The notes beneath the pieces are model-generated. The model did no database searches. It was not told the DNA's origin and was given only the letters and a program-made list of their open reading frames with translations. Source: Lachnospiraceae bacterium AF51-6-b8A (lineage in GTDB: Bacteria > Bacillota > Clostridia > Lachnospirales > Lachnospiraceae). From it: 64,000 nucleotides of DNA. Location: assembly GCA_027682585.1 (NCBI GenBank), contig JAQCZH010000002.1:558001-622000 (forward strand), read 5' to 3'. Position numbers and translations under genes: made by a program. Below, in pieces: positions 36,360 to 45,087 of the stretch (the first letter of the stretch is position 1; each line of letters starts with the position of its first letter).

Positions 36360-37685
36360 TTAAAGTTCTCTTACCTGCTCTCCCCACCGAAAAAGTACCA
36401 CATAGGTTCCCAGGCTCAGGCACATGGCCAGGGGCAGAATCATCATCCCCATCCCGTATCCGACCCGCGCAAGCACAAATCCAAAGATTGCGTTGAACCC
36501 AATATCAAACAGGGTTCCTGCACTCATGATCGCCCCCGTCGCAGTTGTTGTCAACTCCCTGTGAAAGTAGAGCTGAATGCACAATGTCATCGTCGGGTAA
36601 ATGACAGACAGCCCCAGCCCCGCCGCAAGCAAAAGAAAGAATGCCTGCTGCCCCAGGATGAAGGCAAGAAGGTAAACTCCCGTACCGAAAACAAGAAAGA
36701 TGAGCAGGGTCTTGTGTATTTTCAATCTGGTGATCAGCGGGGCGAAAAGAAGGCGTCCCAGCATGATCCCTCCGTAGAAAAGACTGGGGATGAGCGCCGC
36801 GGCCCGGGCGCTCATTCCCAGTCCGTCGCGGCAGTAGATATTCATCCAGTTCATCACCCCGTGCTCACCGATAAAATAAAATCCGAAAATAAAGATAAAG
36901 ATCCAAAAAGCCGGCATGCGCAGAAGGATCCGATAGAAAGACTCTCTTTCTATCAGATCCTCCCCCTCCATCTTTTTCTTTCCTTTTTGGCCTGTCTCCC
37001 TATCAATCTTCTTATCTATTTCCCCGCCTGTCTTCTTTCCGTCCTTCTTACCGGTCTCTGTGCTTGTTTCTCCTCTGCCCACACTCTCGCGCTGCAGACT
37101 TGCATCCCCTGCTGACAGCCTCGCGAAAGCAATCAGGGTAACCACTCCAATCAAGAAAAGACCCAGGCTGACGATTTTCCAGGCTAAAAAGGAAGTTGCG
37201 AGACGGCCAATCCCTCCCTGCGTGAAGGTCGTTCCGATCGCCTGGATGAAGAAGAGGATATTGATTGCGGCTCCCGGCATGGCAAACAGGCGGGGGCTCA
37301 TAACATTCATCAGCATGTTCAGAAGGGTAGAAGTTCCCATGGCAAAGAAGACCCCAAGCAAAAGCGCAAGGTAATGATCGGTCAGCAGATAGACCGTCTC
37401 TGCCCCCGTCCAACATAAGAGAGCTCCCCCAAAAGCCCTCCGAAGCCCAACGCGATCAGAAAGTCTGCCTCCCAGAAGCATGAAGATGAAATTGCCTCCA
37501 TAGCTGACTGTAATAATCAGTGACAGCTGCGAGGCGTCCAAGGCAAAGTGCTCTCTGAAAACAGGAGCAAAAACACCCCGCAGGGCGTCACTGCAGCCCA
37601 GTCCCAGCATCAGAAGCCCCAGGATTACATAATAGGACCTTGCCCCGTTCTCAATCTTTGCTCTCATTGCCTTTTTCTCTTCCAT
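36360..37685 (-). CDS. Major facilitator superfamily transporter
   Basis: The 441-residue protein has 12 predicted membrane segments. The MFS signature appears as GGRLSDRVGLRRAFGG between segments 2 and 3. The central cytoplasmic loop (about residues 195-260) is unusually long and highly charged, with many Lys, Glu and Gly. The second half has a related GRLLFAPLITRLKIHK motif. The substrate is unknown; the overall look is that of sugar or drug-type MFS proteins. The start follows GGGGAG by two bases, and it lies about 40 bases after the methyltransferase gene. Confidence 0.88.
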   Translation of the reverse strand: MEEKKAMRAKIENGARSYYVILGLLMLGLGCSDALRGVFAPVFREHFALDASQLSLIITVSYGGNFIFMLLGGRLSDRVGLRRAFGGALLCWTGAETVYLLTDHYLALLLGVFFAMGTSTLLNMLMNVMSPRLFAMPGAAINILFFIQAIGTTFTQGGIGRLATSFLAWKIVSLGLFLIGVVTLIAFARLSAGDASLQRESVGRGETSTETGKKDGKKTGGEIDKKIDRETGQKGKKKMEGEDLIERESFYRILLRMPAFWIFIFIFGFYFIGEHGVMNWMNIYCRDGLGMSARAAALIPSLFYGGIMLGRLLFAPLITRLKIHKTLLIFLVFGTGVYLLAFILGQQAFFLLLAAGLGLSVIYPTMTLCIQLYFHRELTTTATGAIMSAGTLFDIGFNAIFGFVLARVGYGMGMMILPLAMCLSLGTYVVLFRWGEQVREL

Positions 37686-37727
37686 TTCTCCCCATTGACC
37701 GTAAAAGTGTCCACCCCTCTTTTATCT

Positions 37728-38351
37728 TCACTTCTTCGCAAGAACCGCAATCCAGGGTCTCGAGGGATGATGAATCGCCTTCACCTTGGAAAATCCTGCT
37801 TTTCTGAGTTCCGCCTGAATTTCTTCCGCTGTATAGCAGCGCATGCCATCAATGATCTTCTCAAATTTCTTTCCGACTGCGTCCAGTCCATCACACTCAT
37901 TGGCAATCAGAAAGATTCCGCCCGGCCGCAGGGCACGCGCCACTTGACCAAAACACTTTGTCAGTCCCGGCCAGAAGTAAATGGTCTCAAAAGCTGTGGC
38001 CAGATCGAATGCATCCGCATCCAGATCCAGTGATGAAACATCTCCCAAAACAATTCGGCATCTTCCTGCTTCAATTGATTTTTGATTATACTCCCTCGCC
38101 TTTCTCACGGAAAGAGCGGAATAATCAACAGCCGTCAGCTGGGCCGCTGGATATCTATGCAGCAGTTCTCCCGCATTTCTCCCTCCGCCGCATCCGAGAT
38201 CTACAATCTGATCCGTTTTGATCCTGGGGATATACTGCATTCCCCAGTCTGCCAGTCCTGCGTGGCTGCGATTCATCCCGAAGAGCATAACCTTGCCCAA
38301 GAAGCCATCGGGCCTCCTCGTCTGACGAAAGAACTTTCTCAATAATCCCAT
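37728..38351 (-). CDS. Class I SAM-dependent methyltransferase
   Basis: A 207-residue Rossmann-fold methyltransferase. Motif I is VDLGCGGGRNAGELL (about 49-63). An acidic residue in VDYSALSV ends strand 2, and LRPGGIFLIANE is the motif III region. It resembles small-molecule methyltransferases of the UbiE/type 11 group. It shares a strand with the downstream MFS gene (42-base gap), so export of a methylated product is conceivable but unproved. Confidence 0.88.
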   Translation of the reverse strand: MGLLRKFFRQTRRPDGFLGKVMLFGMNRSHAGLADWGMQYIPRIKTDQIVDLGCGGGRNAGELLHRYPAAQLTAVDYSALSVRKAREYNQKSIEAGRCRIVLGDVSSLDLDADAFDLATAFETIYFWPGLTKCFGQVARALRPGGIFLIANECDGLDAVGKKFEKIIDGMRCYTAEEIQAELRKAGFSKVKAIHHPSRPWIAVLAKK

Positions 38352-38546
38352 ACCTTTTCTCCTTCTATGCTGCCCCTTTGTGTTTTCTTCCCCTACCGAG
38401 AGAAACAGATCATCTACAAGACCTATCTTCTATCCCGGGTTCCCTCATCTCAAGCCTCCATCTTGTTATATATGGCTAACTCTTTATGATGATTATGACG
38501 TATTCCAACATATTTTTAAATCACGGAATGAATATCTTACAGAAAG
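38352..38546. other. Gap between methyltransferase and adhesin terminator
   Basis: No gene or clear regulatory site is seen; the region is moderately AT-rich and presumably contains the methyltransferase promoter. Confidence 0.35.
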
Positions 38547-38582
38547 AAAGAGCGCTCAAGTCAAATGACTCGAACGCTCTTT
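38547..38582 (-). terminator. Terminator after the Cna-B adhesin gene
   Basis: The arms AAAGAGCG (38547-38554) and CGCTCTTT (38575-38582) pair perfectly, with an inner GTCA/TGAC pairing. The minus strand continues CTTTCTTTCTG. It lies about 90 bases after the adhesin stop. Confidence 0.65.
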
Positions 38583-38673
38583 GTAATCACTGCGGAACTC
38601 CGTCTCCAGGACTTCTAATTCCCCAGAAGTTCTGATTCCAGAAGCTCAAAGAAATGAATCCCTGCATCCTCTC

Positions 38674-41600
38674 TTACTTGGCCTGTCTTCTCTTCTTCCC
38701 GATCAGACCACTTGCAAGGACTGCCGCAAGAAGCAGAACAGAACCATAAACGGGAATGCCTCCCAGATCTCCTGTCTTAGGAGCCTTGGGTGGTGTCTTC
38801 GGCTGATCCTGGGTATTGGTGATTGTAAACCCATTGGCAGCGTCGCCGCTGATGCTGGTCGCATAACCGGCAACGGACTCCTCCTCAATTGTGTACTTGA
38901 TCTCCTGGCCATCCTTATACTGATCCAGATCCTTGAAGGTATACTGCCAGTTGTTATCCTTAGACAGCTTCTGACTTGCAATCTTCTGTCCATCTGCGTA
39001 GAGGTTGACCGTAATGTGATCTACCGGACTGCCAATCCACTTCTTGGTGACAGGAACAGAGACCTTGCCGGTAATCGTGTTGGTGACAGTGAAGCCATTC
39101 TCCGCTGTCCCTGAGATACCGGTTACATAACCATCGACCTTGACCTCATCTAAGGTATAGACGATCTCATGTCCGTCATTGGCGTCATACTTGGGCAGAT
39201 CAGCGAAGGTGTGCTTCCAGCCGCCATCCTTGGTCAGGGTAGCCGTATCCTTGACAGTTCCGTCTGCCAGCAGCTTCACTGTTGCGGAAGCGGCGGGCTT
39301 GCCGACCCAGGTCTTGGTCACGGGAACAGAGACCTTCTCCGTATTGGTATTCTTAACCGTGTAGCCAGCAGTCATATCACCGGTGATCTCAGACTGATAA
39401 TTCGCAATCGGATCTTCCTTGATGGTGTACTGGATCTCCACGCCGTCCTTATACTTGTCCAGACCAGCGAAAGTGTGCTGCCAGTGGTTGCCCTCATTCA
39501 GGGTCACAGAATCCTTCTCCACACCATCGGCATACAGACGGATTTTAGCGGAAGTACCTGCCTTGCCGACCCAGGTCTTGGTCACAGGAACAGAGACCTT
39601 GCCGGTGATGGTATTGGTCACTGTGAACCCGTCCTTGGCGCTTCCGGACATGCCAGTGATGTAACCGTCTACCTTGACCTCATCTAAGGTATAGACGATC
39701 TCATGTCCGTCATTGGCGTCGTACTTGGGAAGATTCTCGAAAGTATGCTTCCAGCCGCCATCCTTGGTCAGGGTAGCCGTATCCTTGACAGCTCCGTCTG
39801 CCAGCAGCTTCACCGTTGCGGAAGCGGCAGGCTTGCCGACCCAGGTCTTGGTCACGGGAACAGAGATCTTCTCTGTATTGGTATTCTTAACCGTGTAGCC
39901 GGCGGTCATATCGCCAGTGATCTCAGACTGATAATTCTCAATCGGATCTTCCTTGATGGTGTACTGAATCTCCACGCCATCCTTGTACTTGTCCAGACCA
40001 GCGAAGGTGTGCTGCCAGTGGTTGCCTTCACTCAAGGTTACAGAGTCCTTCTCAACCCCGTCAGCATACAGATGAACCTTCACAGAGTCAGCAGCCTTGC
40101 CGACCCAGGTCTTGGTCACAGGAACAGAGACCTTGCCGGTGATGGTATTGGTCACTGTGAACCCGTCCTTGGCGCTTCCAGAGACTGCTGTCGTATAGCC
40201 ATCGACCTTGACCTCATCTAAGGTGTAGGCGATCTCATGTCCGTCATTGGCGTCGTACTTGGGAAGATTCTCGAAAGTATGCTTCCAGCCGCCATCCTTG
40301 GTCAGGGTAGCCGTATCCTTGACAGCTCCGTCTGCCAGCAGCTTCACCGTTGCGGAAGCGGCAGGCTTGCCGACCCAGGTCTTGGTCACGGGAACAGAGA
40401 TCTTCTCTGTATTGGTATTCTTAACCGTGTAGCCGGCGGTCATATCGCCAGTGATCTCAGACTGATAATTCGCAATCGGATCTTCCTTAACCGTATACTG
40501 GATCTCCACGCCGTCCTTGTACTTGTCCAGATCAGCGAAGGTGTGCTGCCAGTGGTTGCCCTCATTCAAGGTTACAGAGTCCTTCTCAACCCCGTCGGCA
40601 TACAGATGAACCTTCACAGAGTCAGCAGCCTTGCCGACCCAGGTCTTGGTTACAGGAACAGAGACCTTGCCGGTGATGGTATTGGTCACTGTGAATCCGT
40701 CCTTGGCGTTTCCAGAGACCGCTGTCGTATATCCATCGACCTTGACCTCATCTAAGGTGTAGGCGATCTCATGTCCGTCATTGGCGTCATACTTGGGCAG
40801 ATTCTCGAAAGTGTGCTTCCAGCCACCATCCTTGGTCAGGGTAGCCGTATCCTTGACAGCTCCGTCTGCCAGCAACTTCACCGTTGCGGAAGCGGCGGGC
40901 TTGCCGACCCAGGTCTTGGTCACAGGAACAGAGATCTTCTCCGTATTGGTATTCTTAACCGTGTAGCCGGAGGCCATATCACCGGTAACCTCGGACTGAT
41001 AGTTGGGGATCGTATCCTCCTTAATGGTGTACTTGATCTCCTTGCCGGCCGGCGTATACTGTCTCAGATCTGTGAACGTATAGGTCCACTGATTCGCCTC
41101 ATTCAGGGTCGCCGACTTTCCGGTATCCGCATTATCCGCATAGAGATGTACTGTAGCGGAAGTCCCCTTCTTGCCGACCCACTTCTTGTCAACCTTAACG
41201 GTAGTCTTAATGGGAGTATCCTTGATGGTCTGGATGGCGCCGCCAGAGGGATTGACATTCAGCGTATATTCCTCTCCGTTCAGCTGATAGCCGGCCGGTG
41301 CCGTCTTCTCCTTCGCCTTATACGTGCCGGAGGTGAGCCGATCAGAGGTCACCGTTCCGTCTGCTCCAGTGGTCAGATCAAACTTGGTTCCATCCGGGCG
41401 AGTCACCTCGAAGGTGGCATTTGCCAGAGGCGTCGTATTGTTCTCGGCATCCACCTTGATCAGCTTGATCTTGTTGGCCAGATTACCGGTTCCAGAGCCG
41501 CCGGAAGTGGAAGAAATATGACTTCCGTGCGTCTCAGTAGTCTTCTGATCGGAGGAAAGTTTTACATTATTGATCAGCCTTGTCCCGGGTGTGTAGGTCG

Positions 41601-42486
41601 TCTTATAGATAAGACGGTACTGCTCTCCATTGACCTGGCCAAGATTGATTGTGAATGACTTGCCATCCGCAGCGATCTGAAGCTTTCCTGTCAGATCCAC
41701 ATCACCATAGTAGTGTGAATCATCACCCAGATTGTTGTAATCCACACGGCGCAGCCTGAAGCTTCCGGGAATATAAGTCTCTGTCCCGGCTCCACCGGTC
41801 AGGTGGTCAGAAATGACAGCATTGGTCAGCTTGGCCTTCTGATAATTAAAGCGAACCCACCACTCTGCCTCATTGGCATTGCTTCCGGCCTGGCCCCACT
41901 TGGCCAGCATCTCATCACTCGGCAGTTTCTTAGGACCAACCACTTCAACGGTCGTAGGCGTGACCTTCCCGTTCACGGTGATATTGAAGGTATTCTTCTC
42001 ATCCTTCTTCACGATGTCGCGGTCGAACTGAGAGGTTAAGCGGATATGTCCCTTGACATTCTCCTTGCCCTCAACCCACTTCTCGAAGGTGACGCGAACC
42101 TTGCCGCCCTTGTCGCCAGGACCGGGGGTCACATGGGCCTTGGCGATCACAGTGTGTCCGTCAGCCCCATAAATATTGAAATCACTTTCTGTGCTGCCGG
42201 CCGGGAACTTCATCTCGTTCGGCAGGGTAATATCAAAATAGTCCCCCTGCTTCAGAGTTGCTCCGTTCGAACTGGCATCCCAATCCATGTCCAGATAGAA
42301 CTTATCTGTCCAGAACACCTTGTCAGTTGTCTGACCGCTCAGATTCTTAATCGTCAGATTCTTGACGGTCGCCTGAACTTCCCTCGGCGCCCCCTCAGCG
42401 AAAACGGTCGTGTTCACACTTGAGAACAGGGCACTGAACACCATGAGAAGTGATAGCAACACTCCCCACCATCTCTTCTTTTTCAC
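38674..42486 (-). CDS. Sortase-anchored surface adhesin with tandem Cna-B domains
   Basis: A 1270-residue cell-wall protein, starting with GTG behind AAAGGAG. Residues 1-30 are a signal peptide cleaved after VFA. Residues about 37-320 form an N-terminal adhesin region of the Cna/SdrG beta-sandwich type (VFWTDKFYLDMDWDAS). Residues about 336-425 are one SpaA/prealbumin-like Cna-B domain (LIKVDAENNTTPLANATFEV). Then come nine Cna-B domains of about 89 residues, beginning with the pattern KISVPVTKTWVGK. The C-terminus has APKTGD (1235-1240), a hydrophobic span and the basic tail KKRRQAK. That motif departs from LPXTG. Such stalked adhesins hold the tip away from the wall and may bind host matrix proteins. 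No sortase gene is in the window. Confidence 0.92.
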   Translation of the reverse strand: MKKKRWWGVLLSLLMVFSALFSSVNTTVFAEGAPREVQATVKNLTIKNLSGQTTDKVFWTDKFYLDMDWDASSNGATLKQGDYFDITLPNEMKFPAGSTESDFNIYGADGHTVIAKAHVTPGPGDKGGKVRVTFEKWVEGKENVKGHIRLTSQFDRDIVKKDEKNTFNITVNGKVTPTTVEVVGPKKLPSDEMLAKWGQAGSNANEAEWWVRFNYQKAKLTNAVISDHLTGGAGTETYIPGSFRLRRVDYNNLGDDSHYYGDVDLTGKLQIAADGKSFTINLGQVNGEQYRLIYKTTYTPGTRLINNVKLSSDQKTTETHGSHISSTSGGSGTGNLANKIKLIKVDAENNTTPLANATFEVTRPDGTKFDLTTGADGTVTSDRLTSGTYKAKEKTAPAGYQLNGEEYTLNVNPSGGAIQTIKDTPIKTTVKVDKKWVGKKGTSATVHLYADNADTGKSATLNEANQWTYTFTDLRQYTPAGKEIKYTIKEDTIPNYQSEVTGDMASGYTVKNTNTEKISVPVTKTWVGKPAASATVKLLADGAVKDTATLTKDGGWKHTFENLPKYDANDGHEIAYTLDEVKVDGYTTAVSGNAKDGFTVTNTITGKVSVPVTKTWVGKAADSVKVHLYADGVEKDSVTLNEGNHWQHTFADLDKYKDGVEIQYTVKEDPIANYQSEITGDMTAGYTVKNTNTEKISVPVTKTWVGKPAASATVKLLADGAVKDTATLTKDGGWKHTFENLPKYDANDGHEIAYTLDEVKVDGYTTAVSGSAKDGFTVTNTITGKVSVPVTKTWVGKAADSVKVHLYADGVEKDSVTLSEGNHWQHTFAGLDKYKDGVEIQYTIKEDPIENYQSEITGDMTAGYTVKNTNTEKISVPVTKTWVGKPAASATVKLLADGAVKDTATLTKDGGWKHTFENLPKYDANDGHEIVYTLDEVKVDGYITGMSGSAKDGFTVTNTITGKVSVPVTKTWVGKAGTSAKIRLYADGVEKDSVTLNEGNHWQHTFAGLDKYKDGVEIQYTIKEDPIANYQSEITGDMTAGYTVKNTNTEKVSVPVTKTWVGKPAASATVKLLADGTVKDTATLTKDGGWKHTFADLPKYDANDGHEIVYTLDEVKVDGYVTGISGTAENGFTVTNTITGKVSVPVTKKWIGSPVDHITVNLYADGQKIASQKLSKDNNWQYTFKDLDQYKDGQEIKYTIEEESVAGYATSISGDAANGFTITNTQDQPKTPPKAPKTGDLGGIPVYGSVLLLAAVLASGLIGKKRRQAK
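38800..41211 (-). repeat. Tandem Cna-B coding repeats (two alternating units, 534-bp period)
   Basis: The nine Cna-B units alternate between two types: one with PAASATVKLLADG and one with AADSVKVHLYADG. Paired units recur every 178 residues. At the DNA level copies spaced by 534 bases (for example the segments beginning near 39169, 39703, 40237 and 40771) are nearly identical, while the first and last units have diverged. This points to recent unequal exchange or gene conversion. Confidence 0.88.
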
Positions 42487-42568
42487 TGTCTCTTGCTCCT
42501 TTCACTACTATACTGACTCATGGCAGAAGAATACAGATCCATAACCTCTTCTGCACATATGCACTTAT

Positions 42569-42597
42569 ACTCTACCATTAGCGTCACATTTTGTCCA
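42569..42597 (-). promoter_or_regulatory. Candidate promoter of the adhesin gene
   Basis: On the minus strand TGGACA (42592-42597) and TAGAGT (42569-42574) are spaced by 17 bases. This would leave a leader of about 75 bases before the GTG start. The -10 matches four of six positions. Confidence 0.4.
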
Positions 42598-42723
42598 CAC
42601 TTTTTATTTTGCACAATTTACCGCCGCTAATTTCGTATCATAGCATTTATTCCCTGCCGATTTTTACGATCTCCTAAGCACTCATCCCGGCACTCTATGC
42701 CATTTCTTCTGCTCCTCCTCCGG

Positions 42724-43416
42724 TCACCTCCTGAATCTCCCCAGATACGCCTTCTGTTCCACCGTGATCCGACCGCTCTCACGAGCCTTCTGAATGGTCT
42801 TATTGTGGATCCAGGGATCAAGCCTGTCCCCCTCCAGATACGGAATTGCTGCCTCCCACTGCTTGGCCAGGGCGGTTGCGAAGAACCAGGCGACCATCAT
42901 CTTGACATAGTAGTCCTTTAGACGGACCTGCACGGGCAGTTCCAGATAGCGGGGATCAAAATTGTCATCGAGAAAATGCGTCATCAGCATCTCGATTCCA
43001 AAGCGGCAGGCATAGGTCTGATCCGAGGCGATCCAGCGCGGAATTTCCGCCAGAAGACGCCTGTGCTCCTTCCTGAAGACCCGCGGGGACAGGACGTCGC
43101 AGACGGCCCAGTTATCAATGTAGGGGAGAAATGCATCCACGGCCGAAATACAGCTGTCAAAATCATTGATTTCAGAGATCAGCAGACTGTGCAGCATATT
43201 CTCGTCATAATAGCGATGGGGGAGAGCCTGCATGAAATTCTCTGTCCGCTCCTGTATCTGCTTTTCCTGCGCTTTTCGCATTCGCTTTGCCAGTTTTCTG
43301 AGCTGCGGAACACGAACACCGATGAAGGTCTGACGTGCTGCCGTAGGCACAAGCCTGCTCTGAAAATCCGCATAGTCCTTATCCTGAAGGGCAAATAATT
43401 CTTCTTGAACAGTCAT
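42724..43416 (-). CDS. DNA alkylation repair enzyme (AlkD-like HEAT-repeat glycosylase)
   Basis: The 230-residue protein matches the AlkC/AlkD family along its length: FIGVRVPQLRKLAK near the N-terminus, then YYDENMLHSLLI, and DNWAVCD with its Asp and Trp. These enzymes release N3- and N7-alkylated purines from DNA by base excision using a cradle of HEAT-like repeats. The start follows TAGGAGG. It lies eight bases after an unknown lipoprotein-like gene on the same strand. Confidence 0.88.
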   Translation of the reverse strand: MTVQEELFALQDKDYADFQSRLVPTAARQTFIGVRVPQLRKLAKRMRKAQEKQIQERTENFMQALPHRYYDENMLHSLLISEINDFDSCISAVDAFLPYIDNWAVCDVLSPRVFRKEHRRLLAEIPRWIASDQTYACRFGIEMLMTHFLDDNFDPRYLELPVQVRLKDYYVKMMVAWFFATALAKQWEAAIPYLEGDRLDPWIHNKTIQKARESGRITVEQKAYLGRFRR

Positions 43417-43424
43417 CCTGCCTC

Positions 43425-44480
43425 CTACAAATCCACTGAAATCGAGATCGAAAAGATGGGCACCTGCTTTGACCCGCCATCCGTTTGATCCGCGTAAATA
43501 ATCGCAGCGTATTTCCGGATATATTCACTCGCCTCTCTGTGGAGGTTGGTGATATCCGGAACACGGTCTCTGCCATAGGCCAGATTCGATACGGAAACTC
43601 TGCATCCCCTGCGGTTGAAATCAGGAGATATATGGGCCCCCTCAATACCAAGCGGAAAGGTATTGTAGTCGATCAGATCACAGATATCCCGGTATCTTGT
43701 ATCCCAGATTGTCTTTCGAAATCCAAACCAATCGCTCTGCACATAGAGATGAAATTCCTGTTCCGGAGCCTGCTTCAATCGAACCTGATAGGTCTCCCTT
43801 CCGCTCCCAAAATCCTCCGTCTCCTCGCAGCTGTAGTTGCCCGCACCGTAGAGGGAATCCAGATATGAAGCGATCAGTCTGCTGTTTCCCCTGTCTGATG
43901 TCCATCGGATCAGCTTTGGACTTTCCGCCCCATATTCCTGACCTGTCACAGCCGAATCACTCCTGACCGTGAGTGTCACATAGGCATCTTTTGCAAGAGG
44001 AGCATAGTTCTCTTTCATATCCCGGCAGAGTGTCTCCAATCGACTTTGCAGTTCCCTGATCTTCGCCTCATCGGAGAAATCGCTCTGAAGTTCAACCGTC
44101 ATCCCTCCGCCCCCGAAGCCGCTTGCGTAGCTGATTCCCTTTATTTCATCCGCCGTGAAATACCTGGGCGCCAAAAGTCTCCCCAGGGCCTCCATCCGGT
44201 TCTCTTCCTGGCTGTGCTGGGGAACCGGTACGACGCCGCCACGATGGATCACGCTTGTCACAGTATAATGAAGCCCTGCGTACTGGGGCAGAGACACCTG
44301 CCAGTGTTCCCTGTCCAACTGCTTGAGCTGGTAATTTCCCGCACCATAGCGCTCTGCCAGCTGCCGGTTGACTTCCTCCGTCGTAAGCGATCTGCCATCG
44401 ACATAGAGATGGCAGGCTGTAGCGATGCCCGCGAGAACCAGAGCCAGGAGTAATATGGAAATTTTCCGGATACCTGCCAT
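43425..44480 (-). CDS. Unknown lipoprotein-like protein with internal duplication
   Basis: Not a family I recognise. The 351-residue protein starts at ATG 44480 behind AGGGGAAG. It has a short hydrophobic signal ending in a lipobox-like GIATAC (Cys at about 23), so it is probably a lipoprotein or exported. Two regions repeat a scheme: LAERYGAGNYQLKQLD followed by WQVSLPQ, and LDSLYGAGNYSCEETE followed by YQVRLKQ. This suggests two related alpha/beta domains. A Gly-rich stretch (ASGFGGGGMTVEL) lies between. The gene lies eight bases upstream of the DNA-alkylation repair gene, probably in one transcript. Confidence 0.75.
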   Translation of the reverse strand: MAGIRKISILLLALVLAGIATACHLYVDGRSLTTEEVNRQLAERYGAGNYQLKQLDREHWQVSLPQYAGLHYTVTSVIHRGGVVPVPQHSQEENRMEALGRLLAPRYFTADEIKGISYASGFGGGGMTVELQSDFSDEAKIRELQSRLETLCRDMKENYAPLAKDAYVTLTVRSDSAVTGQEYGAESPKLIRWTSDRGNSRLIASYLDSLYGAGNYSCEETEDFGSGRETYQVRLKQAPEQEFHLYVQSDWFGFRKTIWDTRYRDICDLIDYNTFPLGIEGAHISPDFNRRGCRVSVSNLAYGRDRVPDITNLHREASEYIRKYAAIIYADQTDGGSKQVPIFSISISVDL

Positions 44481-44574
44481 TTGATCTTCCCCTATGATTC
44501 CGGCACACACCAGACCCTCTCATGTCCTATCAATCACGCTTTCCTTTCCATCATAGCAGATTACCGACAGCCCA

Positions 44575-45078
44575 TCAGATGACACTCTGTATTTTCATTC
44601 CCAGTGATAATAAAGTTTCCATGTCGCTTGAACTGCTTGTGCCAAAGGGATTGAACGATGAAAATCCGGTAACTGCTCTATATTCTTTTGGTCTGGCTCG
44701 AAAGGATATTTGACCAGTATCAGAAGATATATCTATTCTGATCAACCTGTCATGGATGGCATTCATTCTGCAATGCAAAATTGGTCCGGATACAACGCGT
44801 CTTCCATTCTCCCAAATTTTAATATTGGCACCGACAAGTTCAACTACATAATCTTTTACCAGGTGATTTCGAATTCTTTTCATAAGAAAACAGGTCACAA
44901 ATAATCCCGGCAAAAACGCAATAAGCCCTGACAGTCTGTATTCCGAAAATACCTTCCCTCTTGTGTAAAACAATAAGAGATATGTTATCAAAGCCGGCAT
45001 CCCAACGATTGCCGGAAGCCCTAATCCCATGATCAGGTCAGATTTTGATGTTCCTGATTTAAATTGATACGTTAACAC
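44575..45078 (-). CDS. Unknown small membrane protein
   Basis: The 167-residue protein begins at GTG 45078 with AGAGG six bases upstream. It has two hydrophobic segments (about 16-38 and 50-66) and then a soluble beta-rich tail (IWENGRRVVSGPILHCRM) that looks like a small PH-like or bPH domain, though this is only an impression. Base composition is visibly richer in A/T than the neighbours, suggesting separate origin. It follows rlmD by nine bases. Confidence 0.55.
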   Translation of the reverse strand: MLTYQFKSGTSKSDLIMGLGLPAIVGMPALITYLLLFYTRGKVFSEYRLSGLIAFLPGLFVTCFLMKRIRNHLVKDYVVELVGANIKIWENGRRVVSGPILHCRMNAIHDRLIRIDISSDTGQISFRARPKEYRAVTGFSSFNPFGTSSSSDMETLLSLGMKIQSVI

Positions 45079-45087
45079 GATCGACCT

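Noticed and set aside
39169..41658. Long plus-strand open frames opposite the adhesin repeats
   Set aside because: They recur every 534 bases as a mirror of the Cna-B coding repeats and lack ribosome sites and recognisable domains.
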